64,000 nt of DNA from Flavisphingopyxis soli (GCF_007995095.1 NZ_VOPY01000001.1:645001-709000), one strand, 5' to 3'; positions 38,653-47,534 are shown, counted from the first letter of the stretch. The notes: generated by a model from the letters alone, not told the origin. A program made the numbers and translations.

Positions 38653-39714
38653 ATGGACCGTCGACAATTTATCAATTCGAGTGCCGCACTCGGCGCGCTG
38701 GCAATGGCTTCGCCGCTGTTCGCCGCCCAAGCAAAACGCCGGCTGACCTTCGATGCGATGGGTGAAGTCCGCTTCGAATATACCCCGGAGCTGGTCCGGG
38801 AGATGCGCGACAGCGGGCTCGATGCCATCGCTGTGACGCTGTGCGATCCCAAATATTTCGAGGGCGAGGCCTATGACGTCGCGGTCGAGGCGGTGCTCGC
38901 CCACGATCGCCATATCAAGGCGCATCCCGCCCAGTTCCTCAAGGCGACCAGCGCCACCGACATCGAACGCGCGCGCGCCAACGGCCAGATCGCGATCTTC
39001 TATCTGTTCCAGAACAGCACCCAGTTCGGGCGCGACCTCGACAATGTCGACCTGTTCTACAATCTCGGCGTGCGCTCGTCGCAGATCACCTACAATTACC
39101 AGAACTGGGCGGGCGCGGGCTGCAAGGAACTCGGCGATCACGGCCTGACCGTGTTCGGGCGCTCGCTGGTCGAACGGATGAACCAGCTCGGCATGCTGAT
39201 CGACCTGTCGCATTCGAACATGCGCACGATGGCCGATACGATCTCGCATTCGAAACAGCCGGTGGTCATCTCGCACACCGCGTGCATGGCGGTCCACGCC
39301 AACACGCGCAACACGACCGACGAAAACCTGCGGCTGCTCGCGGGGGCCGGCGGTGTCGTCGGCATCTGCCAGATGCGGCCCTTCCTGACGCACAAGCACG
39401 CCGGCGCGCTGGCCGATTATTTCGCCCATATCGACCATGCGGTGCGCGTCGCCGGAGCCGATCATGTCGCCATCGGCAGCGACCGCGATCACCGCCGGGT
39501 CAAGATGACCGATGCATATATCGCCGAGCTGAAACGCGAAGAGGGCGCCAATTTCAACCCCGACGAATGGCCGCTCTATATCGACGAGCTCAACGGACCG
39601 ACGCGGATGGAGGTCGTCTGGGACGGCGTCAGGAAGCTCGGCTACAGCGCCGCCGACGTCGACAAGATCATGGGTGAGAACCTGCGCCGCGTGTACCAGG
39701 AGGTCGTGGGATGA
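38653..39714 (+). CDS. M19-like (membrane dipeptidase family) protein with altered metal site, Tat signal
   Basis: A 353-residue TIM-barrel protein of the renal dipeptidase family. A Tat-like N terminus (MDRRQFINSSAALG) exports it. In family members the metal ligands are an N-terminal HxD, a bridging Glu and two later His. Here LIDLSH and VISHTA keep the two His, but the HxD region reads FDAMGEVR. The bridging Glu position reads FQNSTQFG, with Gln at the aligned place. It may bind a single metal or catalyse something other than dipeptide hydrolysis. Its stop overlaps the TPR gene start (ATGA). Confidence 0.85.
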   Translation: MDRRQFINSSAALGALAMASPLFAAQAKRRLTFDAMGEVRFEYTPELVREMRDSGLDAIAVTLCDPKYFEGEAYDVAVEAVLAHDRHIKAHPAQFLKATSATDIERARANGQIAIFYLFQNSTQFGRDLDNVDLFYNLGVRSSQITYNYQNWAGAGCKELGDHGLTVFGRSLVERMNQLGMLIDLSHSNMRTMADTISHSKQPVVISHTACMAVHANTRNTTDENLRLLAGAGGVVGICQMRPFLTHKHAGALADYFAHIDHAVRVAGADHVAIGSDRDHRRVKMTDAYIAELKREEGANFNPDEWPLYIDELNGPTRMEVVWDGVRKLGYSAADVDKIMGENLRRVYQEVVG

Positions 39715-40670
39715 GCACTACCCTCCGCCTCGCTGCACTCGCCGTCGGCCTGCTCCTCGCCGCCGCTCCTGCTGCTGCCACCACCACTGGCGACAGCGTC
39801 CCGGTCGACAGTGCCGCCGCCGGTTTCTGCGACGCCACGCTCATCGGCACCGCGCTGCGCGCGCCCGATTTCGCGCCCGCGACGCAGAAAAAGATCGACG
39901 AGGATATCGCCATCGCGCGCGCCGCGCTCGCGATCGCGCCCGATCGCGAGGACAGCTATTTCTGGCTCGGACGCCGGCTCGGTTATGCCGGACGCTTCTG
40001 CGAGGCGGTCGACGTCTTCACCCGCGGCCTCGCGGTCTTTCCCGACAGCTATGCGCTGCTGCGCTATCGCGGCCGCCATCTCGCGCGCGTCCGCCAGTTC
40101 GATCTGGCGCTCGCCGATTACCAGCGGGCGATGGACCTGATGTCGGGCCAGCTCGATTATTTCGAACCCGATGGCCTGCCCAACCGGATCGGGCTGACGC
40201 TCGGGACCTACAAGAGCAACATCATCTATTACCATGCCCAGACCAGCTTTGCGGTCGGCGACTATCACCGTGTGGTCGAAGGCATGGCGCGCTCTTATAC
40301 GCTGGTGCCGGTCTTCTCGCGCGACGACATGCTGCCGCCGACCGCCTACTGGACCTATCTCGCCTATCGCAAGCTCGGCATGGTCGACGAAGCGCGCCGC
40401 GCGGTCGCCGATATCCCTGCCGACCTTCAGCTCGTCGAGAACGCCGAATATTATCGCGCGGTCCAGATGATGCAGGGGCGGATCTCGCCCGACGACCTCG
40501 CCGACAGCAGCGACAGCACGATCAAGTTCGCGGTCGCGATGGAGCGGCGCTTCAACGGCGAGGAAGCCGAGGCGAAACGCCTGCTGCGCGAAATCGTCGA
40601 CGATAGCGCGCAGGGCCACTGGCCCGCCGAGAGCGAGCTGCTCGCGCCCGACCGAATGGTCTCGAACTGA
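39711..40670 (+). CDS. Exported TPR-like repeat protein (paralogue of the one at 33863)
   Basis: A 319-residue protein with a signal peptide (cleavage near AAA-TT) and helical repeats such as FWLGRRLGYAGRFCEAVDVF and YALLRYRGRHLARVRQFDLA. The start overlaps the M19-like stop by four bases, so both are made together and probably act together in the periplasm. It shares design and segment order with the protein at 33863-34876. No catalytic motif is visible; function is unknown. Confidence 0.78.
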   Translation: MSTTLRLAALAVGLLLAAAPAAATTTGDSVPVDSAAAGFCDATLIGTALRAPDFAPATQKKIDEDIAIARAALAIAPDREDSYFWLGRRLGYAGRFCEAVDVFTRGLAVFPDSYALLRYRGRHLARVRQFDLALADYQRAMDLMSGQLDYFEPDGLPNRIGLTLGTYKSNIIYYHAQTSFAVGDYHRVVEGMARSYTLVPVFSRDDMLPPTAYWTYLAYRKLGMVDEARRAVADIPADLQLVENAEYYRAVQMMQGRISPDDLADSSDSTIKFAVAMERRFNGEEAEAKRLLREIVDDSAQGHWPAESELLAPDRMVSN

Positions 40671-40677
40671 TCCCGGT

Positions 40678-40704
40678 AGCGGGCGGGCCTGGCGCTCGCC
40701 CGCT
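40678..40704 (+). other. Hairpin between TPR and NSS genes
   Basis: AGCGGGCG (40678-40685) pairs perfectly with CGCCCGCT (40697-40704). No clear T tract follows (CCGCTCTATTTAAAAAA), so it may be an attenuator, an RNA-processing stem or an inefficient terminator ahead of the symporter gene. Confidence 0.5.
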
Positions 40705-40734
40705 CCGCTCTATTTAAAAAACAGGACGAATGCG

Positions 40735-42117
40735 ATGACCGATCTGGCTGCCGACCAACCCGAATTCCGCTGGTCATCGAGACTGTCCTTCGTCCTCGTC
40801 GCCAGCGGTTTCGCCGTCGGTCTCGGCAATATCTGGCGTTTTCCCTATATGACGGGCGAAAACGGCGGCGCCGCCTTCCTGCTCATCTATCTCGCCTGCG
40901 CCTTCGGCATCGGCGTGCCGCTGATCATGGCCGAACTGATGCTCGGTCGCCGCGGCAAAAAGGGGATCGTCGGCAGCATCCGTGCCGTCGCCGCCGAGAG
41001 CAAGGCGAGCAGGGGCTGGAGCTGGATCGGCATCTTCGCGCTCACCGCGACCTTCGCAATCCTCGTCTATTATGTCGTCATCGCCGGCTGGACGCTCGAC
41101 TATATCGTCCGCTCGGGGGCGGGCAGCTTCGCCGACATGCGCCCGGCGCAATCGATTGCCGCCTTCGACGCGCTGATGGCGAGCCCGGGACGGATGATCT
41201 TCTGGGGCGCGTGCGTCGTCGTGATGATGGCGCTCGTCGTCGGCAAGGGGCTCAAGAACGGCATCGAAAAGGTCACGACGATCTTGATGCCGGTGTTCTT
41301 CGCAGGGCTAGTGCTGCTCTCGATCTACGCAATGATCGTCGGCGATATGGGCCAAGCGGTGCGCTTCCTGTTCTTTCCGGACTTCAGCAAGATCGACGGC
41401 AATACCGTCATCATGGCGGTGGGCCAGGCATTCTTCTCGGTCGGCGTCGGCTTCGGTACGATGGTCAGCTTCGGCGGCTATCTCGACAAGGATACCTCGA
41501 TCGCCGGTGTCGCGGGCACGATCGTTGCGGCCGATACCGGCGTTGCGCTGCTCGCTGGCCTTACAATCTTCCCTTTTGTATTCCAGTATGGGCTCGAAAT
41601 CGCCTCTGGGCCCGGCCTCGTCTTCGAAACGCTCCCCGTCGCCTTCGGTGCGATGCCAGGCGGCAGCCTCGTCGGCGTCGCCTTTTTCCTGCTGCTGTTC
41701 CTCGCTGCGATCACCTCGTGCATCGGTTTGCTCGAACCGCTAGTGTCGTACACTATCGAGAAGTTCGGCATGACACGGCCAATAGCCACCGCAATCCTCG
41801 GCGGCCTGATCTGGGTGCTCGGCTTCGCGACCGTGTTTTCTTTCAACCATTGGGACGATTTATATCCATTGGCGTGGACCGGGATGTTCGCCGACAGCAC
41901 GATCTATATCGTGCAGGATATGATCGCGGTAAACTTCATCCTGCCCGTCGGCGCATTGCTCACCGCGATCTTCATGGGCTGGATAACGCACAAGGATATC
42001 TGGCGGAACGAACTTTCGTCGTCCTCCCGGCTGGTACAATCGCTCTGGCTGTTTGCGGTCAGGTTCGTGGCGCCGGTGACCATCATCCTCATCCTCGCGT
42101 TTGCGTATATCGGATAG
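40735..42117 (+). CDS. Neurotransmitter:sodium symporter (NSS) family amino-acid transporter
   Basis: A 460-residue inner-membrane transporter with about eleven helices. The NSS signature GLGNIWRFPYMTGENGG in TM1 holds the substrate and Na+ sites, and ELMLGRRGKKG follows TM2. The TM6 region reads VGQAFFSVGVGFGTMVSFGGY. Bacterial members (LeuT, MhsT, TnaT) import amino acids with sodium. ATG 40735 has AGGA upstream. Its place beside the TonB receptor, M19-like protein and amine oxidase suggests it takes the periplasmic product into the cell. Confidence 0.93.
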   Translation: MTDLAADQPEFRWSSRLSFVLVASGFAVGLGNIWRFPYMTGENGGAAFLLIYLACAFGIGVPLIMAELMLGRRGKKGIVGSIRAVAAESKASRGWSWIGIFALTATFAILVYYVVIAGWTLDYIVRSGAGSFADMRPAQSIAAFDALMASPGRMIFWGACVVVMMALVVGKGLKNGIEKVTTILMPVFFAGLVLLSIYAMIVGDMGQAVRFLFFPDFSKIDGNTVIMAVGQAFFSVGVGFGTMVSFGGYLDKDTSIAGVAGTIVAADTGVALLAGLTIFPFVFQYGLEIASGPGLVFETLPVAFGAMPGGSLVGVAFFLLLFLAAITSCIGLLEPLVSYTIEKFGMTRPIATAILGGLIWVLGFATVFSFNHWDDLYPLAWTGMFADSTIYIVQDMIAVNFILPVGALLTAIFMGWITHKDIWRNELSSSSRLVQSLWLFAVRFVAPVTIILILAFAYIG

Positions 42118-42210
42118 ATCTCCGTTCTAAGATACGAATACGGACATACCAATCGTTGTGAGCGAGCCGCTACCGGTTCAGACGCTATCGATGGTTTGCA
42201 GATTGCCTCG

Positions 42211-43488
42211 CTAAATATTGATGCCAGACGCATGCGAAACCAATGCGCCGGCTTCATAATAATGGCGCTTTAACGACGAAAACCGCTCGGCATATTTTGT
42301 AATGGGTTCAATCGGGAGATGGGCAAAGTCATTCTCCCGTAAGGCGCGAGATGCTGCAGCCCCAAAGACCGTTCCGGGCCCGATGCCTCGACCTGAGTAA
42401 CCGAAACAGGCTAGCGCATTTGGACCTACTTCGAAGATCTTCGGAATATGGTCCGATGTCATCGCGATATTGCCGGCCCAGTGATAGTCGAACTGATCAA
42501 TGACTAATTCCGGAAACAGCTCGGTTATTTTTTTGCGAGCCCAATTCAGATGAATCTGGTGGGCAGGGCTATCCAAACGACCGACGCCACCGATAATGAG
42601 TCGCCCTGCTTCGTCCTTTCGGAATGACGACATAACCAACGCAGTATCCCAGCATCCTTCACCACCTGGCAGTATTTTTGCTAACTGGGCTGCGGGCAGG
42701 GGCGGCGTTGCACATTGGAAATAGCTGACTTTGGTGAAGTTGGGACGGAGTATATCTTCCATTCCGACCTGATAGGCATTGGTCGCAATCAGCAATGAAT
42801 TTCCAACTACGGACCCGTCCGCGCACCCGACGTGCCAAGTCCCATTTTTGTGTGTGATCGATATTACCGGCGAGTGTTCGTAGATTCCCGCGCCGTGTGT
42901 TTGCGCCGCCCGAGCAAGTCCCCTGCAGTACGACAAGGGTTGTATCGTTCCAGCGCGCGGATCGAACATTGCGCCGAAGAAACGATAAGAACCGGTTCGC
43001 TCGCTCGTCTCCTCTTCGTTCAGAAGTTGGTACGGTGCGCCATGGCTTAGCCCTTGATTGAACCGGTCTCTAAGATCCTTGAGCCCTGACGGTGAGTGGG
43101 CGCAATGTAATGTACCGCCACGAGTGCCTTCGCAGTCGATCGCGTGACGGTCGATGAGGCCGAACACGTCATCAGGTGCGCGACTTAAGACATCGACCAA
43201 TTTCGCACCTGCACGCTTACCCAATTGGTCACATACGCGCTCGGGAGGCAACCACAGCCCGGCATTCACAAGCCCAACGTTACGCCCGGAGCCACCAAAT
43301 CCGACCTCCCGTGCATCGAGAAGGCAGACAGACGTACCTGCTTGTGCCGCCTCAAGAGCGGCAGATACCCCCGTAAACCCGCCCCCAATGATGACCAAAT
43401 CGGTGCTGATATGGCTTGCCAGCGGGCGTGAGGACAGACGCTCCACACAACTGCTTTGCCAGAGCGAAACGTTCGGATCTAATTTCAT
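42211..43488 (-). CDS. DAO-family FAD-dependent amine/imino-acid oxidase (AmaA/PuuB-like)
   Basis: A 425-residue flavoenzyme. The N-terminal Rossmann motif IIGGGFTGVSAALEAAQAG binds FAD, VGFGGSGRNVG follows, and the C-terminal FAD contact is CFGYSGRGIGPGTVFG. Overall it resembles gamma-glutamylputrescine oxidase (PuuB) and Pseudomonas L-pipecolate oxidase (AmaA). Paired with the ALDH7-type enzyme at 32168, oxidation of pipecolate or a related lysine-derived amine is the best guess. It converges on the NSS gene and looks lower in GC than its neighbours, which may mean separate acquisition. Confidence 0.85.
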   Translation of the reverse strand: MKLDPNVSLWQSSCVERLSSRPLASHISTDLVIIGGGFTGVSAALEAAQAGTSVCLLDAREVGFGGSGRNVGLVNAGLWLPPERVCDQLGKRAGAKLVDVLSRAPDDVFGLIDRHAIDCEGTRGGTLHCAHSPSGLKDLRDRFNQGLSHGAPYQLLNEEETSERTGSYRFFGAMFDPRAGTIQPLSYCRGLARAAQTHGAGIYEHSPVISITHKNGTWHVGCADGSVVGNSLLIATNAYQVGMEDILRPNFTKVSYFQCATPPLPAAQLAKILPGGEGCWDTALVMSSFRKDEAGRLIIGGVGRLDSPAHQIHLNWARKKITELFPELVIDQFDYHWAGNIAMTSDHIPKIFEVGPNALACFGYSGRGIGPGTVFGAAASRALRENDFAHLPIEPITKYAERFSSLKRHYYEAGALVSHASGINI

Positions 43489-43846
43489 GCCTCATCTTAC
43501 ATCAGGTGCGCCCAGAATCATATTATTTGAAGGTTCGGTTTGCAGGGGAAGGGGGGGTATAGCTTTGACTTTTCAGCTAACACACTCCTGCCCTCCCATA
43601 GCCGCTCGCGATGATACGCTAGCACAATCGACCTCTCAGGAATTAGTACCAATTGCGATCGGCGAGGAGGCTAATCGGCGCGTTTAGCCTCGGCTAATCC
43701 ACACATAGGGCTCGCCGACTTTTACGAATGTCCGCTGCCCACCGAATTCCCGACATTACGGTCTAGCCAGCGTCAAGAATGGCGGACGATCCGCTTTCGG
43801 GGACGTGCAACGTCGTCGGCAATGACCGGATAAGGGCGCAAAGCGG
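43489..43846. other. Intergenic stretch with repeat-like sequence, no gene
   Basis: No coding region is supported. The segment around 43724-43800 (GAATGTCCGCTGCCC, later AAGAATGGCGGACG) has the look of an imperfect inverted dispersed repeat and lies at the 3' edge of the methyltransferase operon. Confidence 0.4.
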
Positions 43847-44785
43847 TCACATTTTCTCCAACAACTTGCGGAGCATTGATTGCCATCCCCGGACATGGGG
43901 AATGCGGTGAACGCTTGGGTCGCGGCGTTTGATGAGCTCGGTGCGGCTGAGCTTAGTCAAAGCCTCCCAGTTCTCTTCGAACAGATAAAGCGCATTTCCA
44001 TATTCAAGGTTCTCGAGTGCCACTAGGCGGGCACCAAATTTTGCGCCGAAATACTGCGCGAACATTCCTGAACCAACAATGTAGCCGTCATGTTCAAGGC
44101 GATCGAGCACGCGTATTCTGTCTGCAGCGACCTGCATCCTGGCATCGTTGGAGCTCCTGCCGGTGGCTAGTCGCTTCAATACCTCCTCACACGAACCGCG
44201 CGGCAAAAATTCCCAACCGACCGCTTGTATGTTGGCAAAGTCATCCTCGGTGAAGTCGGCGCTGTAGACGTGCGCATCACCTACCGCTTCACGAAGGAGG
44301 CGCAGGTTGAAAGCAAGATCACGCTCAAAGTTGGCATTGTCACGAGCGAGGGGCTGATCAACTCGGAACCGAACGGAGAATTTTTCTTCGATCGGCGACC
44401 TCAACACGACCGCTGATAGGGTTAGCAGCTTGGCGGAATGATATTCGACCGGCCAGGCTTCAACCGTTCGGCTGACGAGGTGATAACCGCTTCCATTCCA
44501 GCTCGGCGCCCAGTTGGATATCTCGCGGGATTCTTTTTGAAGATCTCTACGTTTGTCCTCCCACCCGTCGAGATTCCGGCGCGCCTGCGCGCCGCAACTT
44601 CGCGGAGGAGGCGCAGCCTTACCAGCAATGATACTGCCTTGCTCCATGCGGATGCCAAGGTGGGCGTAGCGGTCGACGTCCTCCAGCCCGATTTGGACGA
44701 CTGCGGCTACCACGATCTGGTCTCCTTTCGTCAGGTCCAGTTCGCGGCGAATTGCCTGAGATAATTTGACGGGGCGAGGAGTCAT
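43847..44785 (-). CDS. Uncharacterised protein, third gene of the methyltransferase operon
   Basis: A 312-residue protein with no signal or membrane segment and no motif I can name. A charged N-terminal part (RRNLDGWEDKRRDLQKESRE) may be helical. The C-terminal segment from ALYLFEENWEALTKLSRTEL to the basic end RGWQSMLRKLLEKM looks like a discrete conserved domain. Its start overlaps the DUF5681 stop by four bases, so it is made with the methyltransferase and DUF5681 proteins. A role in the same DNA-processing or defence-like module is inference from position. Confidence 0.7.
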   Translation of the reverse strand: MTPRPVKLSQAIRRELDLTKGDQIVVAAVVQIGLEDVDRYAHLGIRMEQGSIIAGKAAPPPRSCGAQARRNLDGWEDKRRDLQKESREISNWAPSWNGSGYHLVSRTVEAWPVEYHSAKLLTLSAVVLRSPIEEKFSVRFRVDQPLARDNANFERDLAFNLRLLREAVGDAHVYSADFTEDDFANIQAVGWEFLPRGSCEEVLKRLATGRSSNDARMQVAADRIRVLDRLEHDGYIVGSGMFAQYFGAKFGARLVALENLEYGNALYLFEENWEALTKLSRTELIKRRDPSVHRIPHVRGWQSMLRKLLEKM

Positions 44786-45567
44786 GGTTTGTCACCATGA
44801 TCATCCGTAATGGTTGGATGGAACCTGTCGGTGAGACGCTTCTGATAGCGTTCGGGTAGCGGGCCGTTTATTTTGTCGTAGAGCTCGACAGCCCGCTTCC
44901 AGTCGCCCGCCAGCGAGCTCAGAGACTTTGTATCCGGTCCCCGGCTCTGCCTTGCTTGACGGTAGCCAGTGGCGAAGTTCGTGACCTCTTCCTGTTGTTC
45001 ATCGCGAAATTCCAGAAGGCGATCCCAGCGCTTCTTCTCTTCGGGCGTGATCGGCCCCTCGTAGTGCACTTCTGCGGTGCGAGTATTAATGATGACATCG
45101 TCTGGGTGGGGGAGCGGTTGAGGTTCAGGTAGTCCTCGTTCGCGCGCACGCTCGATCGCTTGCTCCCAGTTCCACTTGTATTCGACAGCGGTCGCGAAGT
45201 GATCCACGCGAAGCTTGCGATCCTCGTCCTCAATTCCTCGAACGAGCTCAGCCATCGTCGATTGCGCGAGACGATTGCCTTTCATTGCCGAGACACCGAG
45301 CGACCTAAACACCGCCTTGATGACGGGAAGCTCGATGGTCTTTTCGCCCTCGCGCACGGTAATCGTGCGGTAGGCTTCCTCGAGGAGCATGCGGTTGGCC
45401 GGCTGGCTGCCGAAGTCGAGGCCTTGCCCCGGAGGAACAATGTTTTTTGAGCCCTTCGGCCGGCCCTTTGGATTGCCTGAGCGACCCTTCTGGAACCGGT
45501 GCTGGGTAGGTGGCTTGCCGTAGCCGACCACGTACTGTCCGTCCTCACGCGGAGAATGCCGGGCCAT
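44782..45567 (-). CDS. DUF5681 domain protein
   Basis: A 261-residue protein. Its N terminus shows the DUF5681 pattern, a basic GYGKPPTQHRFQKGRSGNPKG and GRPKGSKN stretch that looks nucleic-acid binding. It is followed by a helical region (LLEEAYRTITVREGEKTIE and VIKAVFRSLGVSAMKGNRLA). The family is uncharacterised and typical of integrated elements of alphaproteobacteria, often near methyltransferase and packaging-type genes. Start and stop overlap with both neighbours (one and four bases). Confidence 0.85.
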   Translation of the reverse strand: MARHSPREDGQYVVGYGKPPTQHRFQKGRSGNPKGRPKGSKNIVPPGQGLDFGSQPANRMLLEEAYRTITVREGEKTIELPVIKAVFRSLGVSAMKGNRLAQSTMAELVRGIEDEDRKLRVDHFATAVEYKWNWEQAIERARERGLPEPQPLPHPDDVIINTRTAEVHYEGPITPEEKKRWDRLLEFRDEQQEEVTNFATGYRQARQSRGPDTKSLSSLAGDWKRAVELYDKINGPLPERYQKRLTDRFHPTITDDHGDKP

Positions 45568-46895
45568 CAGGCGGCCTCGCTGGCGAGATCGATGCCAAGT
45601 CGCGTCTCGGTGAGTCCTTCGAAAGTATCTTTCGTTCCAGACAGCGTGGCGCGTTTGCCGGTGTAGTTTTCCCAGCGCCGAACGATCGTATCGCAGTAGA
45701 GCGGATCATATTCGATGAGGCGCGCCAAGCGTCCGGTCTTCTCGGCTGCAATCAGAGTCGAGCCGGAACCACCGAACGCATCGAGTACCACTTCGCCGCG
45801 TCGCGAGCAATCGCGCAAGGCATCGGCGATCATTGCGACTGGCTTGACCGTGGGGTGCATGGCGAGCTCATCAGATCGTCCAGCGCCGATCGAGCTGATG
45901 CCGGCATAATCCCAAACGTTGGTACGGTACCGGCCTGTCTGACCCAGTCCAAAGCTGTTGGTGTGTTCGGCAGTTCCCTGCTTGAACACGAAGATGAGCT
46001 CATGCTTCGAGCGGTAAAACGCCCCCATCCCGCCGTTGGTCTTGTTCCAAACTACCAGGTTCTTGAGTTCGGTGAACGCTTCGTAGCCTGCGCTAAGCAA
46101 CTCGCCCATGTGCCGCCAGTCCATGCAAACATAGGCGATCGCCCCGTCGCGCATTACGGCAGCTACGTTGCCTAGGGTCTCGCCGAGAAACTCTGTAAAC
46201 TTCGCGCGACTCATTTCTCCACTGGCGAAGGCAAACTCGCGGTGACGTACTGAGCCCAGGCCGCATACATTGCCGTCAATCTTCACGTTGTACGGCGGAT
46301 CGGTGAAAACGAGATCGGCCTTGGCTCCTTCCATGAGCATCCCGAAGTCTATCGCGCTTCTGGCATCACCGCAGATCAAGCGGTGACGACCAAGTTGCCA
46401 GATGTCGCCGCGGCGCGTGACAGGTGTGCCCGAAGCAAATTCAACGGCATCTTCCGGCGCGTCGGTGGCATCAGGATCGGCATCACCTGCCTCCTCGATC
46501 ACAAAGTCGACCTCGGCCAAACTGAAGCCGGTCAACTCGACATCGAACTCCAGGTCAACCAACGCCTGCAGTTCGATGGCAAGGATCTCCGTGTCCCATC
46601 CTGCATTAAGCGCGAGCTTGTTGTCCGCGAGCACATAAGCGCGCCGTTCGGTCGCGGAGAGATGCGACAGCGCGAGCGTTGGAACAGACTTCCACTTTAG
46701 CAGCTTTGCTGCTTCGACCCGACCATGCCCTGCGATGATTTCGCCATCATCCGAGATCAGCACCGGGTTGGTGAACCCGAACCGCTCAATGGAAGATGCG
46801 ATCTGCTTGATCTGTTTTTTTGAATGGGTTCGCGCGTTGCGCGGATAAGGCTGGAGCGAAGTTATTGCTCGCTCGATAATGCCTGTTGCTGCCAC
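45567..46895 (-). CDS. ParB-like/DNA adenine-or-cytosine N-methyltransferase fusion
   Basis: A 442-residue protein (451 if ATG 46922 is used). The N-terminal ParB/Srx-like domain shows YPRNARTHSKKQIKQIASSI and the nucleotide-pocket motif GHGR. The C-terminal amino-methyltransferase has catalytic DPPY (in LVFTDPPYNVKID) before the AdoMet motif DAFGGSGSTLIAAEKTGR, the order of the beta class. GTG 46895 is chosen because GCAGGA lies just upstream. No restriction gene is adjacent; the following genes are DUF5681 and an unknown. It is likely an orphan or element-borne methyltransferase. Confidence 0.9.
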   Translation of the reverse strand: MAATGIIERAITSLQPYPRNARTHSKKQIKQIASSIERFGFTNPVLISDDGEIIAGHGRVEAAKLLKWKSVPTLALSHLSATERRAYVLADNKLALNAGWDTEILAIELQALVDLEFDVELTGFSLAEVDFVIEEAGDADPDATDAPEDAVEFASGTPVTRRGDIWQLGRHRLICGDARSAIDFGMLMEGAKADLVFTDPPYNVKIDGNVCGLGSVRHREFAFASGEMSRAKFTEFLGETLGNVAAVMRDGAIAYVCMDWRHMGELLSAGYEAFTELKNLVVWNKTNGGMGAFYRSKHELIFVFKQGTAEHTNSFGLGQTGRYRTNVWDYAGISSIGAGRSDELAMHPTVKPVAMIADALRDCSRRGEVVLDAFGGSGSTLIAAEKTGRLARLIEYDPLYCDTIVRRWENYTGKRATLSGTKDTFEGLTETRLGIDLASEAA

Positions 46896-46922
46896 GTGTC
46901 CTGCCCCCTGCATAGAGCGCAC

Positions 46923-47534
46923 AGACCAAAGTGCGCCAGCAGCTTATAGCTGAACCAGAGGAACAAATATAGTCCTTATCCGGAACATACATCGTACAAA
47001 ATGCACGGTCAATCGCAAAGTGATCGATGACAACGCTGCATTGCGACACCACGGTTTGGAGGTGCGTCTAGTTAAACCAGAGACGCTTTGGCGACCCGAT
47101 CACCAATAACTGATCGCCCTGACCCTTGACGACGGTTGCCTGTTTCACCCGGCGCGAGTTCGCTGTTCCAGAATATGAATTCACTGCAGCGCACATGAAA
47201 ATTCCCTGTTCCGCGCGTAGGGAAATTAGACCCGTTAACATCGATTTTCTGCGGATCTGGCCGGTCGCTAGGAGCGCGATTGGGTCCTGAAAAAGGTGAT
47301 TTCCCTGTAGATTCCCTATTAAGCAGGGAAAACCGCGGTGAGACCGGTTCACTCCGGACTGCGTCGCGCACCATTTCACCAGAACCGTCCGGCGGACGGT
47401 TCTGGTGAAATTCCCAGGCGCTCCGTCCGCCATGGCTCATGTCCCGACACACAGCCGCGCCGAAGCGCCGCTTGGCTCAATCCCCGCACGCCAGGACAGC
47501 CGTGGTTTTCGGCCAGCGCCGTGCCGCGCATTCG
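46923..47534. other. Repeat-rich non-coding region
   Basis: No gene is supported. Around 47205-47340 are several TTCCCTGTT / AGGGAAA elements, for example AAAATTCCCTGTTCCG with GTAGGGAAATT, and ATTTCCCTGTAGATTCCCTA with AGCAGGGAAA. This resembles a dispersed repeat family of alphaproteobacteria. A long palindrome follows at 47373. Confidence 0.5.
47373..47411. repeat. 39-bp perfect palindrome (19-bp arms)
   Basis: ATTTCACCAGAACCGTCCG pairs perfectly with CGGACGGTTCTGGTGAAAT around a single central G. It sits between the methyltransferase operon and the ZnuD-like receptor, about 125 bases beyond the receptor stop. It could be a recombinase or regulator site; no T tract follows on either side, so a terminator is less likely. 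Confidence 0.8.

Noticed and set aside
47068-47452. Overlapping 121-126-codon minus-strand frames
   Set aside because: They run through the TTCCCTGTT repeats and the 39-bp palindrome and lack any protein-family pattern.
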